A stretch of DNA of 32,961 bases, from the NCBI GenBank assembly GCA_002842345.1, contig PHCU01000030.1, positions 1 to 32,961 on the forward strand, in the 5' to 3' direction. Below, piece by piece: positions 8,340 through 16,689 of this stretch. Every line of letters begins with the position of its first letter. Position 1 is the first letter of the stretch. Under the pieces are notes generated by a model that made no database searches, had not been told where the DNA came from, and saw nothing but the letters and a program-made list of their open reading frames with translations. Made by a program: the position numbers and the translations under genes. This DNA comes from Betaproteobacteria bacterium HGW-Betaproteobacteria-12. Its GTDB lineage: Bacteria; Pseudomonadota; Gammaproteobacteria; Burkholderiales; Rhodocyclaceae.

Positions 8340-9164
8340 TCACTGCGCCTGGACTTCGAAGGTGCCGCCGTAGTTGTAGCGTAGCGCCGGCATCGGCGGC
8401 CGCGGCTGACCTTCCGGCACCTGGACGCGCGGCGGGTAGCTGGCGTTAATCCAGTACATCTGCGGCAGCGGCCAGGTGACGGTGAATTCACCGTTGCTAT
8501 CGGTGGTCGCCATGACTTCCTTGAGCACGCCGCGATAGCGCACGCCGCCCGGCACGATGGCCACCTTCAGGTCGGCCACCGGCTGGCCATCGAGCAGGAA
8601 GCGGAAGCGCGCCGGCTCGCCGGCCAGGTACTCGTTCGGATGGCTGAGCGGCAGCAGTTCGAGGCCGCTGCCGATCGGCTGAACCACGGCCATGTTGGCC
8701 TTGCCGGCGGTGACGTAGGTTTCCAGCCGGCTGCGCGTCGTCGACACGCTCAAGTCCGTCACCCCGTCCGGCACCTCCTTCTTCAGGTCGGCCGGATGGC
8801 CGCGCCAGCGCTTGGTCTCGCCGTTCAGCTTGTAGCTGGCCATGACATTCTCGGAAACCAGCGCGATGCGGTAGGTACCGGGCTTGCTCAGCTTGATGTC
8901 GGCGCTGCTGCGCTGCTTGCTGCTGACCACCTGCTCGGCGGCCTGCTGGCTGCCGTCCGGCGCGGTGATGCGCAGGCCGTCGAGCTTGATGGCCGTGGCG
9001 CCGATGTCGAACAGATCCTCAGAGACGGCGCCGTCGATGGTCACCCACGGCTCCTTGCCTTCGGCCTGGGTGGTCGACGGCAGCAGCCACTGGCGGTGGG
9101 CGTGGGCGCTGGAAAAAGCCGCCAGCAGCAGGGCGGCGACGGCAACTAGTTTGATGGATGGCAT
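8340..9164 (-). CDS. DUF4198 periplasmic protein
   Basis: The 274-residue protein has a clear signal peptide ending SSAHA, so the mature form begins with HRQWLLPST. That is the typical start of DUF4198 proteins, where a histidine lies at or near the new N-terminus and may bind metal. The rest is rich in beta strands, with a C-terminal immunoglobulin-like part (GEFTVTWPLPQMYWINASYPPR). Members are found with nickel, cobalt and iron transport genes. GGAG lies 8 bases before the ATG. It sits 16 bases behind the DUF2271 gene and 13 bases before the reductase gene, so it is in the same operon. A role as a periplasmic metal or siderophore-handling protein is inference. Confidence 0.85.
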   Translation of the reverse strand: MPSIKLVAVAALLLAAFSSAHAHRQWLLPSTTQAEGKEPWVTIDGAVSEDLFDIGATAIKLDGLRITAPDGSQQAAEQVVSSKQRSSADIKLSKPGTYRIALVSENVMASYKLNGETKRWRGHPADLKKEVPDGVTDLSVSTTRSRLETYVTAGKANMAVVQPIGSGLELLPLSHPNEYLAGEPARFRFLLDGQPVADLKVAIVPGGVRYRGVLKEVMATTDSNGEFTVTWPLPQMYWINASYPPRVQVPEGQPRPPMPALRYNYGGTFEVQAQ

Positions 9165-9180
9165 GGCGGCTACTCCGGGA

Positions 9181-9696
9181 TCAGGGTTTCAGTTGAAGGG
9201 TGACGTTGCCCAGTTCTTCCAGGCCCTTGCCGCTGGCGCTGCGGGCTTCCTTGGGCGGCCAGGCGAGCGGCAGGCGGACCACTTCGCGGCCGCCGGCTTC
9301 GCGCGAAGCCTCGACGAACAGCGTGTAGTCGCCGGCCGCCAGTTTGTCGATCGGCGCCTTGCCGCCGACGTAGGTCAGGGTATGCAGGCCGGGTGCCCGC
9401 GTCGCGCTGGTCACCGCGTCGAGCGGCACGGCCAGGTCGCGGCCGCCCTTGCGCCACCACTGGCGCAGGTCCTTCAGCCATTTGCTGCCGCCGTTGTCCT
9501 TCTTCTTCTGGTCGTACCACACGGCGAGCTGGGTGACCTGGCCGCCGTCGGCCTTTTCCAGCCACAACGCGATGTAGGGCCGGTGATATTCGGCCACCGG
9601 CAGTTGCGGAATCTCGATCTTGACCGCCAGTTCGGCGGCCAGTGCCGGCCAGGCGGCGACGGCGACAAGGAGAGGGAGAAAGCGACGATGTTTCAT
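9181..9696 (-). CDS. DUF2271 periplasmic protein
   Basis: The 171-residue protein has a signal peptide (MKHRRFLPLL, cleavage near PALAAE). The mature part contains YHRPYIALWLEKADG and a Trp/Lys-rich centre (SKWLKDLRQWWRKGGRDL), followed by GDYTLFVEASREAGGREVVRLPL. This is the DUF2271 pattern, a small beta-sandwich protein of unknown biochemistry that accompanies PepSY and DUF4198 genes in iron-uptake clusters. AGGAAA precedes the ATG. The gene follows the PepSY gene after 35 bases. Confidence 0.85.
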   Translation of the reverse strand: MKHRRFLPLLVAVAAWPALAAELAVKIEIPQLPVAEYHRPYIALWLEKADGGQVTQLAVWYDQKKKDNGGSKWLKDLRQWWRKGGRDLAVPLDAVTSATRAPGLHTLTYVGGKAPIDKLAAGDYTLFVEASREAGGREVVRLPLAWPPKEARSASGKGLEELGNVTLQLKP

Positions 9697-9731
9697 GGGC
9701 GATTTCCTGAGGGGGAGGATTGATTGAGTAA

Positions 9732-10436
9732 TTAGTGGATAAACAACAAGGCAATCAGCACCGGCACGATCACGCCGAGCCCGACCAGCGGCCAGGTGGA
9801 CAGACGCTGGGCGGCATGCGCCTGGAGAATGAGCAGGCCGGTCAGCGAGAACAGCAGGCAGCCGAAGGCGAACAGATCGATGAACAGGCTCCAGACGGCA
9901 CCGGTGTGGCGCCCCTTGTGCAGGTCGTTGAGCCAGGAAATCCAGCCGCGGTCGGTGACTTCGTACTCGACCTCGCCGTCGGCCAGGCCGATGCGCAGCC
10001 AGGCGTCGCCGCCGGGGCGGGCGAGCGGAATGTAGAGCTCATCGTCCGACCACTCGGCTGCGCCTTCGCCAAGATCGGCCCGCAGGGTTGCCGCCGACCA
10101 AGCCACCAGCTCCGGCGGCACGGCGGTCGAGCCTTGCTCGGCGGCCTGCCCGGCCAGCTGCAATGGCGCCAGCAAAGCGGCCGGCAGCACCGCTTTCTGC
10201 TGCCGCGTCACCGGCCGCGCCTCGATCTGCGCCGCATGGTTCAGCGTGAAGCCGGTGACGCTGAACAGCAGGATGCCGAGCAGGCAGACGGCCGAACTGA
10301 TCCAGTGCAGCTTGAGCAGAAACTTCAGGCGGCGCGCACGGCGCACGCCGTCGGCGAGCGCCGGCGACGCGGCTTCGGCCGCGTCAGGCGCGGCGGATGA
10401 TGGACAAAGCGAACGCAGGGAGAATTTGGGGGCCAT
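9732..10436 (-). CDS. PepSY-associated transmembrane protein
   Basis: The 234-residue protein (from ATG 10436) has an N-terminal cytoplasmic part and a first membrane helix (LHWISSAVCLLGILLFSVTGFTLNH). A periplasmic PepSY-like domain ending in the family motif GWISWLNDLHKGRHTG follows, then two more helices (LFIDLFAFGCLLFSLTGLLIL and LVGLGVIVPVLIALLFIH). Histidines at the ends of the helices could carry haem, as proposed for PepSY-TM ferric reductases. It is the first gene of a four-gene operon that ends with the flavin reductase, so the two may form an electron path to periplasmic ferric siderophore. A TTG at 10472 is an in-frame alternative start with no better ribosome site. Confidence 0.84.
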   Translation of the reverse strand: MAPKFSLRSLCPSSAAPDAAEAASPALADGVRRARRLKFLLKLHWISSAVCLLGILLFSVTGFTLNHAAQIEARPVTRQQKAVLPAALLAPLQLAGQAAEQGSTAVPPELVAWSAATLRADLGEGAAEWSDDELYIPLARPGGDAWLRIGLADGEVEYEVTDRGWISWLNDLHKGRHTGAVWSLFIDLFAFGCLLFSLTGLLILQAHAAQRLSTWPLVGLGVIVPVLIALLFIH

Positions 10437-10539
10437 GGCAACTTGTTCCGGGAAAGTTGGCTGGCGCCCCAAGAGGGCTCGGAATCGCGATGGCGACCGG
10501 GTACCCAGGGGAAATCTGGCTGGCTGAACGGATTATAAC

Positions 10540-10554
10540 TGATAACCGTTCTCA
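10540..10554 (-). promoter_or_regulatory. Fur-box-like site upstream of the PepSY operon
   Basis: TGATAACCGTTCTCA matches the 15-base Fur consensus at 11 of 15 positions and resembles the fiu site. It lies about 104 bases upstream of the PepSY gene start, in a 187-base non-coding gap that also holds a hairpin (10597-10602 with 10608-10613) just beyond the toxin gene. Iron repression of the operon is the likely meaning. Confidence 0.6.
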
Positions 10555-10623
10555 ATACGCAGGCCTCTTTGTTGTTTGACTTCAAAGGCGGGCATGCCGG
10601 CATTCGCTGCCGGAGGCTTTGGA

Positions 10624-10965
10624 CTATGCGCCCAGCAACCTTCTCGCCAGCACCGACTGCATATCGCGACGCCCATCGGCAATCAGATAGATGACGACCT
10701 GGCGGCCAGTAACCCGGTAGATCAGCCTGTACGGTTTGAAGAAGCTCTGGCGGTATTCCTTGATGCCGAGCCCAAGCAGTTCCTTCGGATAGCTGCCACG
10801 CTCCGGAAATTTCGCCAGGCTCGCCACAACCGCCATCAACTCATCCAATACGTGGTCGGCGTTGGTGACACAATCGAATTCAGAGATGTAGTCGTATATG
10901 GACTCCAGGTCCTGCTCCGCCCCCTCGGTCAGCAGGACTTCATACTTGGTCGACGTGCCTGCCAT
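10624..10965 (-). CDS. RelE/ParE family toxin
   Basis: The 113-residue protein has the family outline: an early beta strand (YEVLLTEGAEQDLESIYDYI), a helical hairpin, then KEYRQSFFKPYRLIYRVTGRQVVIYLIADGRRD with the strand-Arg-strand core and ending in a short helix. ParE-type members poison DNA gyrase and RelE-type members cut mRNA at the ribosome; the family branch cannot be settled by eye. The start codon overlaps the antitoxin stop by one base (TGATG), so translation is coupled. Confidence 0.85.
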   Translation of the reverse strand: MAGTSTKYEVLLTEGAEQDLESIYDYISEFDCVTNADHVLDELMAVVASLAKFPERGSYPKELLGLGIKEYRQSFFKPYRLIYRVTGRQVVIYLIADGRRDMQSVLARRLLGA

Positions 10966-11240
10966 CAGACACTGGCGCGCTTGGCGCGCAGACGGGCAAC
11001 GACATCGCCTGCGGGTTTGAGCTTGCCGGCTTCTACGTCCTGGTTGCCCAGGGCCAGGATTTTCAGCAAGGCCAGCGTTTCCTGAGTCTCTTCGAACGAC
11101 GCCACATCCTGCAGGACCGCCTTGGCCTCACCATTCTGGGTAATGACCAGCGGCTCGCGCCGCTCGGCGAGGTTGCTCAGAACCTCGGCCGCATTGGCCT
11201 TGAGGTAGCTGATCGGTTTGACTTGCGACGAGTAGCGCAT
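10965..11240 (-). CDS. Phd/YefM family antitoxin
   Basis: The 91-residue protein shows the Phd/YefM DNA-binding fold: VKPISYLKANAAEVLSNL followed by EPLVITQNGEAKAVLQDVASFEETQETL. The C-terminal tail (LKPAGDVVARLRAKRASV) would wrap the toxin. The ATG at 11240 is preceded by a very good AGGAGG at 8-base spacing, so longer in-frame readings are rejected. It is the first gene of the pair and would autorepress the promoter in the AT-richer stretch just upstream (about 11255-11290). Confidence 0.87.
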   Translation of the reverse strand: MRYSSQVKPISYLKANAAEVLSNLAERREPLVITQNGEAKAVLQDVASFEETQETLALLKILALGNQDVEAGKLKPAGDVVARLRAKRASV

Positions 11241-11292
11241 GGCCGTCCTCCTGATTTCGACAAAGACCGAATATAGTCCTTTAACAGTCTCA

Positions 11293-11449
11293 TCACAAGG
11301 ACACCGAGTGGCAGCCGGCACCAGCCTCAAGGAACTGTTGCAGGTGCTGCGCCAGCCAGTGAAAGCCAATATGCTCCTGCTCCAGGCTCAGTTCCGCGCC
11401 AATGTGATTGTGCCGCTGACCGCTATTCCATTGGCATTCAGCATCAGCT
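11293..11449 (-). other. Unassigned stretch with a protein-like reading, possible gene remnant
   Basis: About 150 bases between selD and the antitoxin hold no complete gene. One minus-strand frame, starting inside the selD end without a start codon and stopping at 11293-11295, reads ELSLEQEHIGFHWLAQHLQQ and on to a TGA. The L-S-x-E-x-E-H-x-x-F-x-W-L pattern recalls the C-terminal part of Nudix hydrolases, so this could be a decayed Nudix gene. It is short, and the likeness is by eye only. Confidence 0.2.
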
Positions 11450-12508
11450 GACGTCGATGCCCGGCGCCCCCTCGACGATCTCGCCGATCACCGAAACATG
11501 CGTAAAGCCCTGCTGCAGGAAGATCGACAGCACATCGGTCACCGACTCGGCGGCGCAGGAGACGAGCAGGCCGCCGGAGGTCTGCGGATCGGTGAGCAGC
11601 GTTTGCGCCGCCTCGCCAAGGCCGGGATCGAGGCGGACCAGATGGCCGTAGCTGGCCCAGTTGCGGCTCGAGGCGCCGGTCATGAAGCCCTCGCCGACCA
11701 GTTCGGCGGCACGGGTGAGCAGCGGCACGTCGGCAAAGCGCAGCTGGGCGGCGACGCCGCTGCCTTTGCAGATTTCCGCCAGATGGCCGAGCACGCCGAA
11801 GCCGGTAACGTCGGTGATGGCGTGCACGCCATCGAGACAGGCGAGCACCGGGCCCGGCGTATTGAGTTGGGTAGTGGTGGCGATCATCGCCTCGTAGTCG
11901 CTGTCGTGCAGCTTGTCCTTCTTCAGCGCGGCACTGTAGATGCCAACCCCGACCTGCTTGCCGAGAATCAGCTTGTCGCCCGGCCGGGCGGCGGAATTGC
12001 GCTTGAGATGGGCCGGATTGACGATGCCGATGACAACCAGGCCGTAGATCGGTTCGACCGAATCGATGGTGTGGCCACCGGCGATCGGAATGCCGGCCTG
12101 GCGACAAACCGCGGCGCCGCCTTCGAGGATGCCGCCGATGGTTGTCAGCGGCAGCACGTTGACCGGCATGCCGACCAGGGCCAGCGCGAACAGCGGTGTG
12201 CCGCCCATGGCGTAGATGTCGGAAATGGCGTTGGTGGCGGCAATGCGGCCGAAATCCTGCGGATCGTCGACGATCGGCATGAAAAAGTCGGTGGTGGCGA
12301 CGATCGCCTGTTGCGGGTTGATCTGGTAGACCGCCGCATCGTCGCTGGTTTCGGTGCCGACCAGCAGTTGCGGCGGGATGATGCCGGGGGCCACGCCGGC
12401 GAGAATTTTCTCGAGGACGGCCGGGGCGATCTTGCAGCCGCAGCCACCGCCGTGTGAGAGCTCGGTCAGCCGCGGGACGGCCTTGGGCTCGGCATGCTGT
12501 TCACTCAT
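11444..12508 (-). CDS. selD: Selenide, water dikinase (selenophosphate synthetase)
   Basis: SelD makes selenophosphate from selenide and ATP, the selenium donor for selenocysteine and for 2-selenouridine in tRNA. The 354-residue protein has the glycine-rich N-terminus with LSHGGGCGCKIAP, where C23 and K26 match the catalytic Cys17 and Lys20 of E. coli SelD. Further conserved blocks are the metal-binding TSDDAAVY, TTDFFMPIVDDP, NAISDIYAMGG, GGHTID, DVTGFGVLGHL and LLTDPQTSGGLLV. The key residue is cysteine, so this is not a selenoprotein form of SelD. It is the last gene of the copper operon, 12 bases behind the metallochaperone gene. No selA, selB or mnmH is in view. Confidence 0.97.
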   Translation of the reverse strand: MSEQHAEPKAVPRLTELSHGGGCGCKIAPAVLEKILAGVAPGIIPPQLLVGTETSDDAAVYQINPQQAIVATTDFFMPIVDDPQDFGRIAATNAISDIYAMGGTPLFALALVGMPVNVLPLTTIGGILEGGAAVCRQAGIPIAGGHTIDSVEPIYGLVVIGIVNPAHLKRNSAARPGDKLILGKQVGVGIYSAALKKDKLHDSDYEAMIATTTQLNTPGPVLACLDGVHAITDVTGFGVLGHLAEICKGSGVAAQLRFADVPLLTRAAELVGEGFMTGASSRNWASYGHLVRLDPGLGEAAQTLLTDPQTSGGLLVSCAAESVTDVLSIFLQQGFTHVSVIGEIVEGAPGIDVS

Positions 12509-12520
12509 CGTCGGCTGTCT

Positions 12521-12727
12521 CTAGGCAGCGTCAAAGCCGGCGTCCTCGATCGCCGCGAGCAGCGCCGCCCGACCGACCACCGACGGCTCGAAGCGGACCC
12601 GCGCCTCGCCCTGCTCCAGCGAGACTTCGGCCGAGGCAACGCCGGGCAGGCCGGCGAGAACGCCCGTAATGTTGCCGACACACCCCTGGCAGCTCATGCC
12701 GCCGACCTTGATGACTGTTTCTTCCAT
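12521..12727 (-). CDS. Heavy-metal-associated domain protein (CopZ-like copper chaperone)
   Basis: The 68-residue protein is a single HMA domain with the metal site GGMSCQGC (C13 and C16) and the usual beta-alpha-beta-beta-alpha-beta pattern ending in AIEDAGFDAA. Such proteins carry Cu(I) to CopA-type ATPases in the cytoplasm. AAGGAG lies 6 bases before the ATG, overlapping the stop of the PAS-GGDEF-EAL gene, which is only 3 bases away. The context with copA supports copper rather than mercury. Confidence 0.9.
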   Translation of the reverse strand: MEETVIKVGGMSCQGCVGNITGVLAGLPGVASAEVSLEQGEARVRFEPSVVGRAALLAAIEDAGFDAA

Positions 12728-12730
12728 GTC

Positions 12731-14443
12731 CTACTCCTTGTGCAAAAAGGGCTGCCGACGCAGCAGCTCGGTAATTTCATCGCCGGGCAAAGCCCGGCTG
12801 AACAGATAGCCTTGCGCCATGTCGCAGTCCATGGCGCGCAGCAGGGCCAGTTGTTCGCGACTCTCGACGCCTTCGGCGAGCACCGTCAGGCGCAGATTGC
12901 GGCCCATGCTGACGATGGTCGAGGCAATCGCCTGATCGTCCGCGTCGGTTTCCAGATCGCGGATGAAGGAGCGGTCGATCTTCAGCTTGCCGACCGGAAA
13001 ACGCTTCAGGTAGGCGAGCGACGAGTAGCCGGTGCCGAAGTCGTCGAGCGACAGTTCGACGCCCATCCGGTGCAGTGCGGTCAGCGTGCCGATACTGCTG
13101 TCGGCATCGTGCATCACCGTGCGCTCGGTCACTTCCAGCTCGAGCAGGGCCGGATCGAGACCGGACGCCGCCAGCGCCCCGGCCACCGCCTCGACGAAGC
13201 CGCCCTGACGGAACTGTTCCGGCGCCACATTGACCGCCATGACCAGAGGCGGCAGGCCGGCCTCGATCCAGGACTGGGCCTGCCGGCAGGCTTCGCACAG
13301 CACCCAGTCGCCGATGGCGTTGATCAGCCCGGCCTCCTCGGCGACGTGGATGAAGCGGTCCGGCATGATCAGCCCGAGTTCCGGGTGCTGCCAGCGAATC
13401 AGCGCCTCGACACCGATGATCAGGCCGTTCTGCAGACTGACCAGCGGCTGGTAGTGCAAGACGAATTCCTGCTGCTTGACGGCCCGGCGCAGGCCGCTTT
13501 CCATCATCAGGCGCTCGAGGGTCGCCGTATTCATCTCGGCGGCGTAGAACTGGAAGGTGTTGCGCCCCAGTTCCTTGGCCTTGTACATCGCCGCATCGGC
13601 GTTGCGCAGCAAGGTCTCGATGTCCTTGCCGTCCTGCGGACAGATGGCGACGCCAACCGAGGGCGTCACCGTCAGGTCGTGCCCGGCGACGAGGAAGGGC
13701 GCATTGCACTCTTCAAGCAGGCGGCGGGCGACATCGATGGCCGCCGCCGCGTGCGTCCCGGGCATGGCCAGGATGAACTCGTCGCCGCCCAGGCGCGCCA
13801 GCGTATCGACCCGGCGCACGGCCCCGGCAAGGCGTCGGGCCACGGCGCAGAGCAGTTCGTCGCCGACGCTGTGGCCGAGCGAATCGTTGATGCGCTTAAA
13901 ATGATCGAGGTCGAGGAAGAGCAGGGCAAAAGGTGAGTCGTCGCGCTCGGCGGCGGCCAGCATTTGTCGCACCCGGTCATGCAGCAGGCGGCGATTGGGC
14001 AAGCCGGTCAGGGCATCGAAATCGGCCAGTTCGCGAATCCGCGCTTCGGCCGCCTTCTGCGCACTCAGGTCGAGAACGGTGCCAACAGTTGCCGTGCCGC
14101 CGGCGAATGTCGACGGCGCGGTGCAGATGCTGACCGGAAACAGGGAACCGTCCTTGCGTCTGGCGAAAAATTCGCAAGCCGCCACATGCTCGCCGGTCCC
14201 GCCGATCGCCCGCTCCTGTACGAGGAAAAACTGCGACTCGGCAAGCAGCAGGTCGAGCGTGCCACGCCGTCCGACCAGTTCGTCGGCGGCATAGCCGAAC
14301 ATGCGGGCGAGAAAGGGATTGACGTAGCGGAAGAGGCCATCCTGCAGCAAGTAGATGCCGACCTGCGCCGCATCCATCGCCGCGGCGAATCCCGCCTCCA
14401 GGCAACTGCCTGTCTCAGGACCTTCTGCGAGCCCCCCGGCCAT
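12731..14443 (-). CDS. PAS-GGDEF-EAL cyclic-di-GMP turnover protein
   Basis: The 570-residue protein has no membrane segment. It has a PAS domain (residues about 20-130, with a Cys in AACEFFARRKDGS), a GGDEF domain (DALTGLPNRRLL, then GGDEF at 219-223) and an EAL domain (GVEALIRW with EAL at 346-348, VTERTVM, LDDFGTGYSS, KIDRSFI, AEGVES). Both catalytic signatures are intact, and the inhibitory RxxD site lies five residues before GGDEF (RRVDTLARLGGDEF). It could therefore both make and degrade c-di-GMP. The ATG at 14443 has AGGGAG at ideal spacing and is preferred to the ATG at 14464. It lies between copA and the copper chaperone gene, an unusual place that suggests a link between copper status and c-di-GMP. 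Confidence 0.95.
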   Translation of the reverse strand: MAGGLAEGPETGSCLEAGFAAAMDAAQVGIYLLQDGLFRYVNPFLARMFGYAADELVGRRGTLDLLLAESQFFLVQERAIGGTGEHVAACEFFARRKDGSLFPVSICTAPSTFAGGTATVGTVLDLSAQKAAEARIRELADFDALTGLPNRRLLHDRVRQMLAAAERDDSPFALLFLDLDHFKRINDSLGHSVGDELLCAVARRLAGAVRRVDTLARLGGDEFILAMPGTHAAAAIDVARRLLEECNAPFLVAGHDLTVTPSVGVAICPQDGKDIETLLRNADAAMYKAKELGRNTFQFYAAEMNTATLERLMMESGLRRAVKQQEFVLHYQPLVSLQNGLIIGVEALIRWQHPELGLIMPDRFIHVAEEAGLINAIGDWVLCEACRQAQSWIEAGLPPLVMAVNVAPEQFRQGGFVEAVAGALAASGLDPALLELEVTERTVMHDADSSIGTLTALHRMGVELSLDDFGTGYSSLAYLKRFPVGKLKIDRSFIRDLETDADDQAIASTIVSMGRNLRLTVLAEGVESREQLALLRAMDCDMAQGYLFSRALPGDEITELLRRQPFLHKE

Positions 14444-14468
14444 TGTTCTCCCTTTTGACTGCATGCGT

Positions 14469-16676
14469 TCAGTGCGGCTTGCCGGCCGGACGCCAGCGCT
14501 TCAGCAGCAGCGAATTGGACACCACCGAAACCGAGCTCAGGGCCATCGCCGCGCCGGCCACGACCGGATTGAGAAACCCCAGGGCGGCAAGCGGAATGCC
14601 GAGAACATTGTAGATGAAGGCAAAGAACAGGTTCTGTCGAATCTTGCCGAGCGTTGCCGCGGAAAGATCGATGGCGTCGGCCACGGCCAGCAGGTCGTTG
14701 CGGATCAGCGTCAGGTCGGCCGCCTCGATCGCCGCGTCGGAACCGGCACCGATGGCGAAGCCGACATCGGCCGCCGCCAGCGCCGGCGCATCGTTGATGC
14801 CGTCACCGACCATGCCGACCACCGCCCCGCCCTGCTTCAATTCGGCCACCGCAGCGGCCTTGTCGCCGGGCAGGATGCCGGCGCGAAATTCGTCGACACC
14901 CGCTTCGGCGGCGATCGCCGCGGCGGTTGCGGCGTTGTCGCCGGTCAGCATGACGACACGCACGCCGCGCCGGCGCAGGCGCTCGACCGCCAGCCGCGAA
15001 GTCGGCCGCAGGGCATCGGCAATGGCAAACAGTGCCAGGATCGCCGTCCCTTCGGCGAGGCCGATAACGGTCTTGCCGGCCCGCTGCAGTGCCGTCACCG
15101 CCGGATCGTCGCCGACACCGAGCCAGTCCGGCGAACCCAGGCGCAGGGCGCGACCATCGACCGTGCCTTCGACGCCATGCCCCGGCTGCGCCCGAAATCC
15201 GGCTACCGCCGCCAAGGCCGTATCGCCGGCGGCGGCAACGAGGGCGCGCGCCAGCGGGTGTTCGGAATGGTGCTCCAGTGCCGCCGCCAGACGTAGCGCT
15301 TCATCGCGCCCCGCGGCCCGGCTGACGATGTCGGTCACCACCGGCGCCCCCAGCGTCAGCGTGCCGGTCTTGTCGAGGGCCAGCACGGAAATCTTCTCGG
15401 CCCGTTCCAGCGCCTCGGCATTGCGCACCAGGATGCCGGCCCGCGCCCCCTGGCCGGTGCCGACCATGATCGCCGTCGGCGTCGCCAGGCCGAGCGCGCA
15501 CGGACAGGCGATGACCAGCACGGCGACGGCATTGACCAGGGCCTCGGCAAAGGCCCCGCTCTGCCACCACCAGCCGAGCAAGGTGACCAGGGCGATGGCG
15601 CAGACCACCGGCACGAAGATGCCGGAGATGCGGTCGGCCAGCCGCTGCACCGGCGCCTTCGAACCCTGCGCCTCGCCGACCAGGCGGATGATGCCGGCCA
15701 GCAGCGTCTGCTCGCCGACGCCAGTGGCCTTGCAGCGCAGCGCCCCCTGGGCATTGACCGTCGCCGCGAAGACGCGGTCGCCCGGCGCCTTGCCGACCGG
15801 CATGCTCTCGCCGGTGAGCATCGCCTCGTCGATACTCGAGGCGCCGTCGACCACCTCGCCGTCGACCGGCACGCTCTCGCCCGGACGGACCAGGAAGACG
15901 TCGCCCGGCATCAGGCTGTCGACCGCCATCTCGATCCACTGGCCGTCGCGCTCGACGCGCGCCGTCTTCGGCTGCAGGCGGATCAGCGCCTCGATCGCCT
16001 CCGAGGTCCGGGCCTTGGCCCGCGCTTCGAGCAACTTGCCGAGCAGGACCAGGGTGATCACCGCCGCACCGCCCTCGAAATAGACGTGCTGATCGAGTCC
16101 GAACAGCGTGACGACAGTCGAGAAACCCCAGGCCATGCTGGTACCGAGGACGACTAGGACGTCCATGTTGGCGCCGCCGGCACGCAGCGTCTTCCAGGCA
16201 CCATCGTAGAAACGCCAGCCGATCCAGAATTGCACCGGCGTCGCCAGCAGCAGTTGCAGCCAGCGCGACAGTTCGTTCTGATGGCCGTGCTCGCCGAACA
16301 TGAACAGCATCTGGCCGACCAGCGGCAAGGTCAGCGCCACCGAAATCCAGAAGCGCCGGCTTTCGCGCTGATAGGCCAGCAATTTCGCCCGCTTCTCCCG
16401 CTCGCGCGTCCCGGCATCGACCAGGCTGGCGGAAAAGCCCGCCTTGGCCACGGCGGCGATCACTGCCGCCGGCTCGACCACGCCCTCCAGCCGGACGCGG
16501 GCGCGCTCGGCCGCCAGATTGACATTGGCGCGCATCCCCGGCTGACGGTTGAGCACCTTCTCCAGGCGCGTCGAACAGGCGGCGCAGGTCATGCCGCCGA
16601 TGGCAAATTCGACGACCCGGGCGCTCACCGGATCGTCGGCCGGCGCCGGCTGGCTGACAGGAAGAACGGTGTTCAT
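14469..16676 (-). CDS. copA: Copper-exporting P1B-type ATPase CopA
   Basis: The 735-residue protein has one N-terminal HMA domain ([10 protein letters not shown]31 and C34), then membrane helices. It has the actuator motif TGES (288-291), the ion-path CPC motif (391-393, [14 protein letters not shown]), the phosphorylation motif DKTGT (435-439), the nucleotide-domain SEHP histidine and the hinge [13 protein letters not shown] final helix pair carries [12 protein letters not shown] and [15 protein letters not shown], typical of Cu(I) pumps. It exports Cu(I) from the cytoplasm or loads cuproproteins such as cbb3 oxidase. The second ATG (16676) has AGGAG at about 10 bases; the first (16685) lies too close to it. 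A TauE-like membrane protein precedes it by 13 bases and hemN lies further upstream, which fits a cbb3-type maturation role. Confidence 0.94.
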   Translation of the reverse strand: MNTVLPVSQPAPADDPVSARVVEFAIGGMTCAACSTRLEKVLNRQPGMRANVNLAAERARVRLEGVVEPAAVIAAVAKAGFSASLVDAGTREREKRAKLLAYQRESRRFWISVALTLPLVGQMLFMFGEHGHQNELSRWLQLLLATPVQFWIGWRFYDGAWKTLRAGGANMDVLVVLGTSMAWGFSTVVTLFGLDQHVYFEGGAAVITLVLLGKLLEARAKARTSEAIEALIRLQPKTARVERDGQWIEMAVDSLMPGDVFLVRPGESVPVDGEVVDGASSIDEAMLTGESMPVGKAPGDRVFAATVNAQGALRCKATGVGEQTLLAGIIRLVGEAQGSKAPVQRLADRISGIFVPVVCAIALVTLLGWWWQSGAFAEALVNAVAVLVIACPCALGLATPTAIMVGTGQGARAGILVRNAEALERAEKISVLALDKTGTLTLGAPVVTDIVSRAAGRDEALRLAAALEHHSEHPLARALVAAAGDTALAAVAGFRAQPGHGVEGTVDGRALRLGSPDWLGVGDDPAVTALQRAGKTVIGLAEGTAILALFAIADALRPTSRLAVERLRRRGVRVVMLTGDNAATAAAIAAEAGVDEFRAGILPGDKAAAVAELKQGGAVVGMVGDGINDAPALAAADVGFAIGAGSDAAIEAADLTLIRNDLLAVADAIDLSAATLGKIRQNLFFAFIYNVLGIPLAALGFLNPVVAGAAMALSSVSVVSNSLLLKRWRPAGKPH

Positions 16677-16689
16677 GGTCGTCATGCTC

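Noticed and set aside
10597-10613. Hairpin after the toxin gene as a terminator
   Set aside because: The 6-base stem is real but is not followed by a T-run on the minus strand.
11239-11451. 70-codon plus-strand frame between the antitoxin and selD
   Set aside because: It lacks a start with a ribosome site and overlaps the antitoxin promoter; the minus-strand reading of the same DNA looks more protein-like.
11444-12508. SelD as a selenoprotein or with read-through past its TGA
   Set aside because: The catalytic position is Cys, and the frame after the TGA meets further stops within a few codons.
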